The notes under the pieces are model-generated. The model saw only the letters and a list, made by a program, of their open reading frames with translations. It made no database searches and was not told the DNA's origin. Below, piece after piece: positions 52,032 to 59,645 of a stretch of 64,000 bases of DNA. Position numbers and translations under genes: made by a program. The stretch's first letter is position 1, and every line of letters starts with the position of its first letter. Source of the stretch: Rhizobiales bacterium GAS188 (GTDB lineage: Bacteria > Pseudomonadota > Alphaproteobacteria > Rhizobiales > Beijerinckiaceae); assembly GCA_900104855.1 (NCBI GenBank), contig FNSS01000001.1:7263001-7327000 (forward strand). The letters run 5' to 3'.

Positions 52032-52457
52032 TCATCGTCCTCGCCGCTTGGCGGGCGCGATGTGCTCGGCAAACAAGAAAGCCTTGGCGGCGAGCGAATC
52101 GCCCGGCCGCATCCATGATCGCCTTCCTTCGCGGATTCTCTTGTCCTCGGCCCGGAAATGCGAGGCGAGGCGGTTCATCATCCGCCAAAGCTTCAGATCC
52201 TTTGCCGTCGCCAGATCGAAGCGCGAGGCCATGAACAGGTCATAGAGATCAGCGCCTCGCTGGGCCCGCCGATTAGCAAAGGTCTTGCGGCACGGCGCGC
52301 AACAGAATTCGGCATGCGGGCGCTGCGGCGAAAAGCCGTCGCCGCATTCGAGGCATGTTCGGGCCGGCAACGCCTTCGCGAGGCGCGTCAACATGGCCTC
52401 GTCGGATACGTCTAGACGCAAGCGCTCCGGCGGCACGTGGGCGGGATCGCCGGACAT
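52032..52457 (-). CDS. Zinc-finger protein of the replication operon
   Basis: 141 aa from MSGDPAHVPPERLRL. A four-Cys zinc site is visible in CLECGDGFSPQRPHAEFCCA with PC following, then a helical basic region (RRAQRGADLYDLFMASRFDL). It overlaps the Toprim gene by one base and precedes the helicase by three, so it is probably part of the replication module; a DNA-binding role is inferred. Confidence 0.72.
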   Translation of the reverse strand: MSGDPAHVPPERLRLDVSDEAMLTRLAKALPARTCLECGDGFSPQRPHAEFCCAPCRKTFANRRAQRGADLYDLFMASRFDLATAKDLKLWRMMNRLASHFRAEDKRIREGRRSWMRPGDSLAAKAFLFAEHIAPAKRRGR

Positions 52458-53731
52458 CAAGCGGCCACCGGGCCTTCCGAGGCCGGAGCCTCCCAGGCGT
52501 CCGCCCGCCACATATCGTTGAAGTCCCATCCGGCAGCCGCATAGGCGATGCGCACGCATGGCTTCTCGCCCAGCGCCTCGGCCGAGAAGCGCGCCGCAGC
52601 CCGCTTGAGCGTCTGGCGTGTTGCGAAAGGGTCTGAGTCCCCGTCGCCGAGGATCACGACTTCCTTGATGCCAAGCGGAAGCGGAATGCCCGGATGGGCG
52701 AGGTCCGGCTCGGCGTCGCGAACCCGTATCGCGCTCTCGCGTCCGCGCTTGTCGACGCGCTTCAGGGTCGGATGGCGCATCGTGCCGACACTGCGTCCGC
52801 CGAGATTGCCGAGATCGATCGACGACCAATAGAGCGTCGCCGGCAAGCGCTCGGCCGCGCGCTCCGCTACGCGCACCGAGCCGACCGTCTCGATCCCCTC
52901 GCCGATGACAAGGCGCCGCGCGTCGAACCGCGCCGGCTCGAAACGGCCGAGATGAATATGGCCGCGTCGCGATGATCCTCGCACCTTCTTGGCGGGGAGA
53001 ATTTCGCCCGTCTCGCCATCCGCAATCTGCAGCTTGCCCTTGGCCTCGCGCGGCAAGGCGCCGTCGACCAGGCGCGGATCGAGATAGGTCATATGCAGCC
53101 CGGCGAACTTGCCGTCTGGCCCGAGGATCGCGGCGAGCATGGCCGGCCCCCGATGCAGCTGCAGCTTCGTGTCGGGATGGAAATAGGCGAGCGAAGGATG
53201 GTGGCGCAGCAGCGCGCCCGTAAGCGGCAAAATGCCACGATGGGCGAGGTATGCCTCGGTCGGCGTGCCGGATATCCTGATGCCTTCGCGCCAGATTTTC
53301 CAGCAAGCGATCCGCTCGCGCTCGCGATACCAGTCCGATTCCTTCTCCCGCCGCGCGGCCCGCGTCGCCGCCTCGCGCTGCCGCCGCTCATGCTCGCGCC
53401 GCAGCTGGGCGCGCCGCTCGGCTGACATCGCCTGGCCGTCCGGCTTCGGCTCGCCCGTCAACTCCTCGACGGCCTCGAGGAAGGTGAGGCCGGCGACATG
53501 GCGCGCCAGCGAGATCGCATCTCGGCCGCCGCGCGCGCCGCGGCAGTTCCATACACCCCGCACCGTGTTGACCGAGAAGCGGTCATGGCCGCCGCATGCG
53601 GGACATGGCCCGCAACGCTCTGCGATCGCATGCGCGTTGCGCCAAGCGATGTCGCGGCCGAGGAGCCCAGCCTCGACCGGCATCGCCTTAGCCTTGGCGA
53701 TCCAGGCCTCGACGGCGGGATCGTCACGCAT
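52457..53731 (-). CDS. Toprim primase (CHC2-like zinc finger plus Toprim, DUF7146-type)
   Basis: 424 aa from MRDDPAVEAWIAKAKAM (53731). The N-terminal zinc finger is CPACGGHDRFSVNTVRGVWNC. The Toprim domain is in the second half: LVIGEGIETVGSV with the catalytic Glu and VVILGDGDSDP with the metal-binding DxD. It makes primers for phage replication with the D5-type helicase two genes downstream. Confidence 0.85.
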   Translation of the reverse strand: MRDDPAVEAWIAKAKAMPVEAGLLGRDIAWRNAHAIAERCGPCPACGGHDRFSVNTVRGVWNCRGARGGRDAISLARHVAGLTFLEAVEELTGEPKPDGQAMSAERRAQLRREHERRQREAATRAARREKESDWYRERERIACWKIWREGIRISGTPTEAYLAHRGILPLTGALLRHHPSLAYFHPDTKLQLHRGPAMLAAILGPDGKFAGLHMTYLDPRLVDGALPREAKGKLQIADGETGEILPAKKVRGSSRRGHIHLGRFEPARFDARRLVIGEGIETVGSVRVAERAAERLPATLYWSSIDLGNLGGRSVGTMRHPTLKRVDKRGRESAIRVRDAEPDLAHPGIPLPLGIKEVVILGDGDSDPFATRQTLKRAAARFSAEALGEKPCVRIAYAAAGWDFNDMWRADAWEAPASEGPVAA

Positions 53732-53801
53732 GAGCTGGCGCCTCTTGCGCCTGCACCGCCGCCCCGCCCTCGCCGCCATGGTGAAGGACATAGACGGCCA
53801 T
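53724..53801 (-). CDS. Possible tiny coupled ORF
   Basis: 25 aa (MAVYVLHHGGEGGAAVQAQE, then APAHA). Its ATG overlaps the stop of the GcrA-like gene (TGATG) and its TGA overlaps the start region of the Toprim gene. Perfect stop-start coupling on both sides hints at translation, but no similarity is known. Confidence 0.3.
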   Translation of the reverse strand: MAVYVLHHGGEGGAAVQAQEAPAHA

Positions 53802-54451
53802 CAGGCGCCCCCCATGATTTCGACGAGATCGCGGCGGGAGGCATCCTTACGGGGCTCGGCGGCGGCGCGGGGCGCATGCCAAAGCACACGCGGCGACGGC
53901 GCCGGGCGATAAGCGAGCTGGTGATGGCCGAGGCAATAAGGCGCGCATGCCTGGACTTTGACGCCGCGCCTTTCGGCCTCGGCCGCGAGCGTCACGCCGC
54001 CGCAGACGATCATGCCGATGCTGGTTCCTTGGATCGGATAGCGGCAACGCCGGAACAACCTGTCCTCGAGCTCGACAAGGCTCACCGGATCGGCGCCTTT
54101 GAGGAGGACGCCTTGTTCCACGATGCGCCCGGCCTTGATGACCGCCACACCCATCCGGTCGGGACCGCTCGCTAGGTCGACGCCTATGATCGCCCCCCCA
54201 CCCGCTCCCCTTGCCGGAGATGGCGCCCGAGCAACGCGAGCGCGGGTGAGAGCGTTCGGCTTCCGCGCCGGCCTCTCGCCCTGCGCGATGCCCATACGAC
54301 GCGCCTTGCCGATGCAGGCGTTGCGCGAATAGGCATGGCCGGCAGCCGCCAGCATGCTCGACGCCTTGCCGTAGCTGCCGCCCTTCCCTACCACCTCGGT
54401 GAGGATCGCTAGCGCGTCGGACGGCCATTCCCCGCACGGGCCCCTCTTCAT
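53801..54451 (-). CDS. GcrA-family regulator with a central insertion
   Basis: 216 aa. The N-terminal GcrA-like helix-turn-helix has GGSYGKASSMLAAAGHAYSR and NACIGKARRMG; the C-terminal family block is RRCRYPIQG, then IVCGG and APYCLGHHQLAYRP. Between them are about 40 extra residues (GVDLASGPDRMGVAVIKAGR) reminiscent of the first strands of an RNase H/RuvC fold. GcrA proteins act with sigma-70 at GANTC-methylated promoters in Alphaproteobacteria. Coupled to the next upstream gene by ATGA. Confidence 0.72.
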   Translation of the reverse strand: MKRGPCGEWPSDALAILTEVVGKGGSYGKASSMLAAAGHAYSRNACIGKARRMGIAQGERPARKPNALTRARVARAPSPARGAGGGAIIGVDLASGPDRMGVAVIKAGRIVEQGVLLKGADPVSLVELEDRLFRRCRYPIQGTSIGMIVCGGVTLAAEAERRGVKVQACAPYCLGHHQLAYRPAPSPRVLWHAPRAAAEPRKDASRRDLVEIMGGA

Positions 54452-54666
54452 CGCGGCTCATCCTCGTGGAAGCGGATGCGCGGCTCTTCGGCCCGCGCCT
54501 TGGCGTCCCGGCGCTCGATCGCCTGCGCCTTGCGCTCATGCTCGTCGGCGCGCCGATCGGCGGCGACCGAAAGGCGGAAGAAAGCGAAGGCGCGCTGATG
54601 CAGCGACTGAGCCTTCACGCGCTCGCGCATGGCGGAGCGACGATGCAGATATGACCAGAAGCTCAA
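54448..54666 (-). CDS. Small charged protein, unknown
   Basis: 72 aa, rich in Arg, Lys, Glu and Ala and mostly helical (ADRRADEHERKAQAIERRDA). It overlaps the GcrA-like gene by four bases. Position in the early-left operon suggests a regulatory or replication accessory role; no family known. Confidence 0.55.
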   Translation of the reverse strand: MSFWSYLHRRSAMRERVKAQSLHQRAFAFFRLSVAADRRADEHERKAQAIERRDAKARAEEPRIRFHEDEPR

Positions 54667-54707
54667 ACTTCATTCCCCCCCAAGTCGGCGGCAGCGGCGG
54701 CGGCGCT

Positions 54708-55100
54708 TCACGGTTGCAGCGCCCTCAGTTTCACGGCGAGCTCGGCCATCTCGTCGGCGAGCTTCGCCCGCTCGGCCTCGCGCGCCGCGGCGTCGAGCCA
54801 TGGCGGGCGAAGCGGCATGAGGGCAGCGAGCACGAGTGGGCCGTAGGCGCAGATAAGGGCGAGCAGTGCGCGGCCATCCGGGAAGGAATGACCAGAGAGC
54901 CATTTCTCGACACGCTTTGCATCGCAGCCCGTAGCCGCAGCGATCGCGTGCGCTGTCTTGATTGGCTCAAGCCCTCGCAAGGTGCGAGAGAAGGCGGTTG
55001 TATCGGCGCAAGCCCTTGAGGCCGCTTGCGAAATATTTCGGCGCAAACCCGAAATCTTTCGGGCATCCATAGCCGACGATGTGTCCGTGGCAAGCGCCAT
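54708..55100 (-). CDS. Early-left protein with helix-turn-helix-like part (CII-like position)
   Basis: 130 aa from MALATDTSSAMDARK. The segment IKTAHAIAAATGCDAKRVEK is a plausible helix-turn-helix, followed by hydrophobic and charged helices. It is coupled to the Cro-like gene by a TGATG overlap. In lambdoid order this is the CII position, but no family identity is claimed. Confidence 0.6.
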   Translation of the reverse strand: MALATDTSSAMDARKISGLRRNISQAASRACADTTAFSRTLRGLEPIKTAHAIAAATGCDAKRVEKWLSGHSFPDGRALLALICAYGPLVLAALMPLRPPWLDAAAREAERAKLADEMAELAVKLRALQP

Positions 55101-55363
55101 CACACCACCTCTGACGGAGACATCGGATGAACTGCGGGCATCTCTTGAGAGGCTGGAAGGAAATCTTCTGCCGTCAATTCGATGCCCTTGGACCTCGCAT
55201 AGTCGAGCAATGCGCGATGGTAGCGCTGGGGGATCAAGCCACCGGTGCCGCCCTTCTCGCGCCGATGCTGCCAGCGGTAAGGCGCCGTGTAGGCGGTGCC
55301 GGTCACCTGCTTGATGACGGCTTCGCCGCCGAGCTTTTCGATGATTGAGGATGCGGGCTCCAT
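55100..55363 (-). CDS. Cro-like DNA-binding protein (YdaS/carph-isopro type)
   Basis: 87 aa. IIEKLGGEAVIKQVTGTAYT plus APYRWQHRREKGGTGGLIPQ is the YdaS/Cro pattern, where a reduced helix-turn-helix ends with a PxRY/H element. It is divergent from the CI-type gene with the operators between. Expected to promote the lytic state by repressing CI. Confidence 0.82.
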   Translation of the reverse strand: MEPASSIIEKLGGEAVIKQVTGTAYTAPYRWQHRREKGGTGGLIPQRYHRALLDYARSKGIELTAEDFLPASQEMPAVHPMSPSEVV

Positions 55364-55371
55364 AGCCCGGC

Positions 55372-55400
55372 AATTTCCGATTATCCGAAATCCATGTCAA
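55372..55400 (-). promoter_or_regulatory. Promoter of the cro-like/replication operon
   Basis: Minus-strand TTGACA (55395-55400), 17-base spacer, GAAATT (55372-55377). The spacer contains most of an operator. Identical layout to the promoter at 56641-56669. Confidence 0.65.
55373..55391. promoter_or_regulatory. Repressor operator O1
   Basis: ATTTCCGATTATCCGAAAT fits the palindrome ATTTCnGATnATCnGAAAT and covers the -10 and spacer of the cro-side promoter, so binding would block it. Confidence 0.7.
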
Positions 55401-55405
55401 GAAGA

Positions 55406-55423
55406 ATTTCGGATAATCGAAAT
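55406..55423. promoter_or_regulatory. Repressor operator O2
   Basis: ATTTCGGATAATCGAAAT matches the same operator except for one missing central-arm base. It lies between O1 and the CI-type gene, placed to influence the repressor's own promoter. Confidence 0.6.
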
Positions 55424-55457
55424 TGCGGTATTTTCTGTTTTTCGGAAAGATGGCCGC

Positions 55458-56018
55458 ATGGAGATCGGAGATATCGAGCGGGCACTTCACAAGCCGGGCA
55501 AGAGCAAGAGCGGCCTCGCCGCCGCGCTCGGGCGTCAGCCGTCGGCCGTCACGGCCCTATTGAAGGGGGAGCGAAAGCTCAAGGCCGACGAGGTGCCGGT
55601 CATCAAAGCCTATCTCGAGATGGACGACGGCGCCCCGCTCACGATCCCAATCATGGGAGACGTCGGCGCAGGCTCCGAAGCGCATTTCTACGACCAGGCG
55701 CAAGGCCCGTTCGGAGAAATCGCGGCGCCTCAGGGATCAACCGACGAGACCGTCGCCGTGCGGATCAAGGGCGAGAGCCTCGGCAACATGTTCGATGGCT
55801 GGTTCGCAGTCTATGACGACAGGCGCGAGCCGGTGACGCCCGATCTCCATGGTCAGCTCTGCGTAGTAGGGCTCCCTGACGGCCGCGTTCTCATCAAGAA
55901 ATTGACCCCCTCAAAGAGCGGCAACGGCCTTTTCCATCTTTATGGACAAAATGGCGATCCCATCCTGGATACGCCGATCGAATGGGCGGCGCGCGTGCGG
56001 CTCATCACCCGCAGCTGA
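55458..56018 (+). CDS. CI-type prophage repressor with S24 peptidase domain
   Basis: 186 aa from MEIGDIERALHKPG. The N-terminal helix-turn-helix is SGLAAALGRQPSAVTALLKG (residues about 16-35). The C-terminal LexA/S24-like domain has AVRIKGESLGNMFDGWFAVY with the Ser nucleophile (GESLGN), and a Lys near LIKKLTPSK. Autocleavage after RecA activation would induce the prophage. It is divergent from the Cro-like gene. Confidence 0.87.
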   Translation: MEIGDIERALHKPGKSKSGLAAALGRQPSAVTALLKGERKLKADEVPVIKAYLEMDDGAPLTIPIMGDVGAGSEAHFYDQAQGPFGEIAAPQGSTDETVAVRIKGESLGNMFDGWFAVYDDRREPVTPDLHGQLCVVGLPDGRVLIKKLTPSKSGNGLFHLYGQNGDPILDTPIEWAARVRLITRS

Positions 56019-56045
56019 TCGCTGCACCAATGGGGGGAGATACCG

Positions 56046-56594
56046 ATGAAGGCTTTCGCAGTCGCGAGTCTGGCGCTCTGCGCCGCGGTTCTGCTCTACC
56101 TAAGCAACGGCAACGCCAGAGCGCAGGACGATGGCGTTAGGTGGTGGTCATCTCGCACCATCGAGGATCGCATCACCGGCGCGACGGTCAACCTCGCCTT
56201 TGTCCCGGCAACGCCGACCACGCTCACGCCTCAGCGCCGACCTGCGGACACGACAAAAGAAGCTATGCTCATCATAGCATGCCGGAAGGGACAGATAGAC
56301 GTGAGCCTACAGGTCAAGGCCTCGCTGATCGCAGGCGAGGGCGCGAGAGCTACCTACCGGTTCGACCAAGAGAAGCCGGTTGAAAGCGAGAGGTGGGGGA
56401 ATTCCGAGGACGATACGGCAGCCGTCCTTTTGGAGAACGGCCAGGCTAGCCGCTTCGCAAAGGAAGCCGCCAAGGCCTCAACCCTCTTGATTCGAATCTC
56501 GCATGCGGTGTTCGGCGACACCGAAGCCGCCTTTAGGATGGACAATGGAAAGGCCGCCAGCGACGTCATAAATGGATGCTCGCGACCGAAATAG
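56046..56594 (+). CDS. Secreted VasI-like protein (lysogenic moron)
   Basis: 182 aa with signal peptide (MKAFAVASLALCAAVLLYLS, cleaved near ARAQ). The mature part has IIACRKGQIDVSLQV, YRFDQEKPVESERWG and a terminal VINGCSRP, the layout of VasI/TIGR03360-type periplasmic proteins. It sits just after the repressor with a strong Shine-Dalgarno (GGGGGAG), so it is probably expressed in the lysogen and may modify the envelope. Confidence 0.7.
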   Translation: MKAFAVASLALCAAVLLYLSNGNARAQDDGVRWWSSRTIEDRITGATVNLAFVPATPTTLTPQRRPADTTKEAMLIIACRKGQIDVSLQVKASLIAGEGARATYRFDQEKPVESERWGNSEDDTAAVLLENGQASRFAKEAAKASTLLIRISHAVFGDTEAAFRMDNGKAASDVINGCSRPK

Positions 56595-56616
56595 ATTTTG
56601 ATGGCACCTCGCGGTG

Positions 56617-56635
56617 GTTTCCGAATAACCGAAAA
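56617..56635. promoter_or_regulatory. Repressor operator O4 (weaker match)
   Basis: GTTTCCGAATAACCGAAAA resembles the operator consensus in the outer arms (TTTCCGA...CCGAAA) with changes in the centre. It lies just upstream of the early-right -35. Confidence 0.45.
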
Positions 56636-56640
56636 ATCTC

Positions 56641-56669
56641 TTGACTTGTATTTCTGATTATCCGAAATT
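56641..56669 (+). promoter_or_regulatory. Early-right promoter
   Basis: TTGACT (56641-56646), 17-base spacer, GAAATT (56664-56669), the same architecture and spacer content as the cro-side promoter. It would drive the operon from 56696 to the integrase. Confidence 0.65.
56650..56668. promoter_or_regulatory. Repressor operator O3
   Basis: ATTTCTGATTATCCGAAAT, a full match to ATTTCnGATnATCnGAAAT, overlapping spacer and -10 of the early-right promoter. Confidence 0.7.
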
Positions 56670-56673
56670 ACGG

Positions 56674-56690
56674 CCTCCTCAACTGGGAGG
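56674..56690 (+). promoter_or_regulatory. Ribosome-site hairpin before the first early gene
   Basis: CCTCC (56674-56678) can pair with GGAGG (56686-56690), the Shine-Dalgarno of the gene starting at 56696, with a 7-base loop. Translation may be dampened or regulated. Confidence 0.4.
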
Positions 56691-56695
56691 TCTCC

Positions 56696-57214
56696 ATGAT
56701 CCGCGCCCAACAGACTGCGCCTGCTCAGGCGCGCCGCCCTGCCGCCGCCATCACGCATCTCATCCATCCGCCTGTTGCCTGCGAAGATCCTCACGTCGAG
56801 GCGATACTCGCCGTCTCGCTCGCTTCGCCCGAGGGGATCGACATCGTCCACGACGAGGCGCGGCTGCGCATCGCGCGTCTGCTCCGTCTCGCCTTCTGCG
56901 GGATGTCGCATATGCCCTCCGTGACGCCGGAGGAGATGGCCAAGGCGCTGCGGCGCCAAGCTGAGGCGGCCGACGAACCCTTCATCACCGCAGTCGCCCT
57001 GCGCGCTCATCGGGTGAGCGGCGACGATCCGGCGCTGCGCCTCGCCCTCCTCGCCGACCAGGTCGCCGACGCAAACGACGAGGGGCGCGTCCTGCTTCAT
57101 GACGACCTTCGCGCCATGGGCTTCTCGACTGAAGAGCTCAACGCCTTGGGATGGGACGCACTGGCGATCGCCAATGCGCGCACGGCCATCACTGCGCCGG
57201 CTGAGGTGGCATGA
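56696..57214 (+). CDS. Early protein, unknown
   Basis: 172 aa, helical and Ala-rich (VTPEEMAKALRRQAEAADEP). No motif identified. First gene of the early-right operon, overlapping the HD gene by four bases. Confidence 0.6.
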   Translation: MIRAQQTAPAQARRPAAAITHLIHPPVACEDPHVEAILAVSLASPEGIDIVHDEARLRIARLLRLAFCGMSHMPSVTPEEMAKALRRQAEAADEPFITAVALRAHRVSGDDPALRLALLADQVADANDEGRVLLHDDLRAMGFSTEELNALGWDALAIANARTAITAPAEVA

Positions 57215-57840
57215 GCGCTCGCCCCATCGTCATGTCCACAATCTCGGGGCGGCCCACCAGGCTCGTCGATCCTGTGCCCGATGAGGTCGATTTCCGCGAC
57301 CTCGCCGACACGCTCGCCCGCATCCGTCGCTTCGGCGGGGCCGCGCGCAAGGAAGTCTCGGTGGCGCAGCACTCGCTCATCGCGGCCGATTGCGCGCCCG
57401 ACATCTTGCGCCCCTGGGTGCTGCTCCACGACGCCCATGAATGGCGCATGACCGATATCCCGACGCCGGTCGTCAAGGCGCTCTCGGCCATCGCGGACGA
57501 GGAATTCGAGAAGGCTGGCTATGAGTCCGGCTACATCCTGCGCTCGGCGATCAAGTCGATGAAGTGGCGCCATGACTGCGCCATCCATGCTGCCGCGCGG
57601 CTACCGATGCCGACGCCGGAGCAACGCGTCATGATCAAGCGCGCTGACTTCATCGCGCTCGCGACCGAGCGGCGCGATTTCTGCGACCGGCAGCATTTCC
57701 GCTGGGAGGCCGAGATCGAGGCCGCGACACCCCTCCGTCGCCCGCAACGGCTGATGTCGAGTGAGGAGGCCGCCGACCGTCTCTATGACGAGTTTCGGCA
57801 CTGGCTGCCGCGCTTCGTCGAGCTGCGGAGGTCGGCATGA
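57211..57840 (+). CDS. HD-domain phosphohydrolase (YfdR-like)
   Basis: 209 aa. HD-family metal ligands: His in VAQHSLIA, the HD pair in LLHDAHEWRMTD and Asp in KRADFIALATE. YfbR/YfdR-type enzymes dephosphorylate deoxynucleoside monophosphates; in phages they adjust nucleotide pools or replication control. It is coupled on both sides (ATGA overlaps). Confidence 0.82.
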   Translation: MSARPIVMSTISGRPTRLVDPVPDEVDFRDLADTLARIRRFGGAARKEVSVAQHSLIAADCAPDILRPWVLLHDAHEWRMTDIPTPVVKALSAIADEEFEKAGYESGYILRSAIKSMKWRHDCAIHAAARLPMPTPEQRVMIKRADFIALATERRDFCDRQHFRWEAEIEAATPLRRPQRLMSSEEAADRLYDEFRHWLPRFVELRRSA

Positions 57841-58052
57841 AGCGCAAATCGAGGAGCGAGCTGCGGCGCGCCTGGCACAAGGCCACGAAGGGTCACCGCG
57901 GCCAGGCGAAGGCCCTGCGCGCCTATCAGGCCGCGACGCATGCAGGTCTGCGCCTGGCGCTCGGCACCGAGCGCAAGGCGCGCAGATCCGCGCCGCGCGA
58001 CAGCCAGGCCGCCGGCCTTTTCGGCGAGATGCATTTGGAGGGCGTTTCGTGA
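57837..58052 (+). CDS. Small basic early protein
   Basis: 71 aa, strongly basic (RKSRSELRRAWHKATKGHRG), helical. ATGA overlap with the HD gene and GTGA overlap with the next. Possibly nucleic-acid binding; unknown. Confidence 0.6.
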   Translation: MKRKSRSELRRAWHKATKGHRGQAKALRAYQAATHAGLRLALGTERKARRSAPRDSQAAGLFGEMHLEGVS

Positions 58053-58450
58053 CCATCACCCTGCTTCGCAAAAGTCGAGGAACGGGCCCCGGTGTCGTCG
58101 CGGCCGGTGAGGCCGAGGTCGAGCTGGTTATCGAGATCACGGCCGAGCGGTTGCTCGAGCTGTGGGATGAGGCCGAGATCAACACGCTGATCGACGGCCT
58201 CATTGCCGAGGAGTCCGACGTCAAGGCGTTCTATAAGCGCCGCCTCGACGACGAGCCTTGGGGCAGGCCGGAGGACGACGAGACCGAACCTGGCTTCGAG
58301 GTCGATCGCCGCAACCTCGACGAGGCCCTCGCGGAGCTGCGGCTCGGCCATGTCGCCGAAGCGTTGCATAGGCTGACCATCGCGCTCGGCCGCGACTTCA
58401 TCGACCTCGAAGACAGGGTGCGCCAGGCCGCACGGGAAGGAAAGCTCTGA
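58049..58450 (+). CDS. Early protein, unknown (GTG start)
   Basis: 133 aa starting at GTG 58049, chosen because it gives a GTGA overlap with the preceding stop and the open frame before it is a shadow of other genes. Acidic, helical, with AEVELVIEITAERLLELWDE. Stop overlaps the clamp gene start (TGATG). Confidence 0.6.
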   Translation: MTITLLRKSRGTGPGVVAAGEAEVELVIEITAERLLELWDEAEINTLIDGLIAEESDVKAFYKRRLDDEPWGRPEDDETEPGFEVDRRNLDEALAELRLGHVAEALHRLTIALGRDFIDLEDRVRQAAREGKL

Positions 58451-59643
58451 TGGCCAAGGCAGCTGCAAAACCGCGCACGAAGAAGATCGAGGACGAAGCC
58501 CCGATCACGTTGCGGGTTTCCCGCGCCGATCTCGCCGACGCGCTTTCGCTCGCGATCGGCGCCGTCAAGAAGACGAACGTCATTCCGATCCTGTCGAACG
58601 TGATGCTCGAGGTCGAGGCCGGCGAGATGCGGATCACCGCGTCCGATCTCGACATGCAAGTCCGCGCCGGCGTTGCGGTCGAGGGCTTGCCCTTCGGCAC
58701 CACCGTGCCGGCGCATACGCTTTCGGAGATCGTCAGGAGCCTACCGGAAGGCGCCGTGATCACCATGGCGATGTCCGAGGACGGCCATCGCCTCGAGGTG
58801 GGATCGGGGCGCTCGCGCTGGAAGCTACCCGCGATCCAGGTCGAGGACTTCCCCGACATCGACCAGGAAGGCGATCCGGTCGCTTTCAAGGTGCCAGCGG
58901 CGGCGCTCACTGAGCTGATCGAGCGCACCGAATTCGCCATGGCCAGCGACGCGACGCGCCCTTATCTCTGCGGCATCTATCTGCATCGCCGCGGCGAGGG
59001 CCAGAAGGCCCGGCTGCACGCGGTCGCGACGCATGGCCATGTGCTATCGCACTTCAATATCGAGGCGATCGGGGATCTGCCGGAATTCCCTAGCATCATC
59101 CTGCCACGCATGGCCGTCCCCATGCTGAAGCGGCTTTGCGCGGCCGCGCAAGACGACATCACCCTCGAATTCTATTGCCCATCCGGACACCCCGAGATCG
59201 CCACGCGCCTATCGATCACGAGCGGCGGCAAGCGACTGACGACGAAGCTCGTCGACGGGTCCTTCCCGGATTATCAGCGCGTGATCCAGCCGGATGGCCC
59301 GATCGCCGTGACCATCGATCGGGAAGAGGCGCTTGCCGAGATCAAGCGCGTCGTGATCCTGGCCAACTCCGAGTCGAAAACGATCAAGATCGAAGGAGCC
59401 GATACCACCCTGCATATATCCGTGCGCGAGTCGGAGCGTGGTTTCTCCGAAGGGGAGATGGCGGCCGAGATCGAGGGCGGCGAAGCGCTGATCGCGCTCA
59501 ACGCAGATTATCTTGTCGGCGCGCTCAGCACGATGACGACCGAGTCCGCCGTCCTGCGCCTGCAAGCCGCCGATCGTCCCATCAAACTCTATGAGCGGGA
59601 CGGCAGCGATGCGCTCCTTATCATCATGCCGCTGAGGTTCTGA
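58450..59643 (+). CDS. dnaN: Phage-encoded DNA polymerase III beta sliding clamp
   Basis: 397 aa, with the three-domain length of bacterial DnaN. Domain 1 has LADALSLAIGAVKKTNVIPI and LSNVMLEVEAGEMRITASDL; domain 2 has EFAMASDATRPYLCGIYL; domain 3 ends DALLIIMPLRF, close to the canonical M-P-(M/V)-R-(L/F) C terminus. It encircles DNA and tethers polymerases. The host has its own dnaN elsewhere, so this copy would serve phage replication. Confidence 0.92.
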   Translation: MAKAAAKPRTKKIEDEAPITLRVSRADLADALSLAIGAVKKTNVIPILSNVMLEVEAGEMRITASDLDMQVRAGVAVEGLPFGTTVPAHTLSEIVRSLPEGAVITMAMSEDGHRLEVGSGRSRWKLPAIQVEDFPDIDQEGDPVAFKVPAAALTELIERTEFAMASDATRPYLCGIYLHRRGEGQKARLHAVATHGHVLSHFNIEAIGDLPEFPSIILPRMAVPMLKRLCAAAQDDITLEFYCPSGHPEIATRLSITSGGKRLTTKLVDGSFPDYQRVIQPDGPIAVTIDREEALAEIKRVVILANSESKTIKIEGADTTLHISVRESERGFSEGEMAAEIEGGEALIALNADYLVGALSTMTTESAVLRLQAADRPIKLYERDGSDALLIIMPLRF

Positions 59644-59645
59644 CC

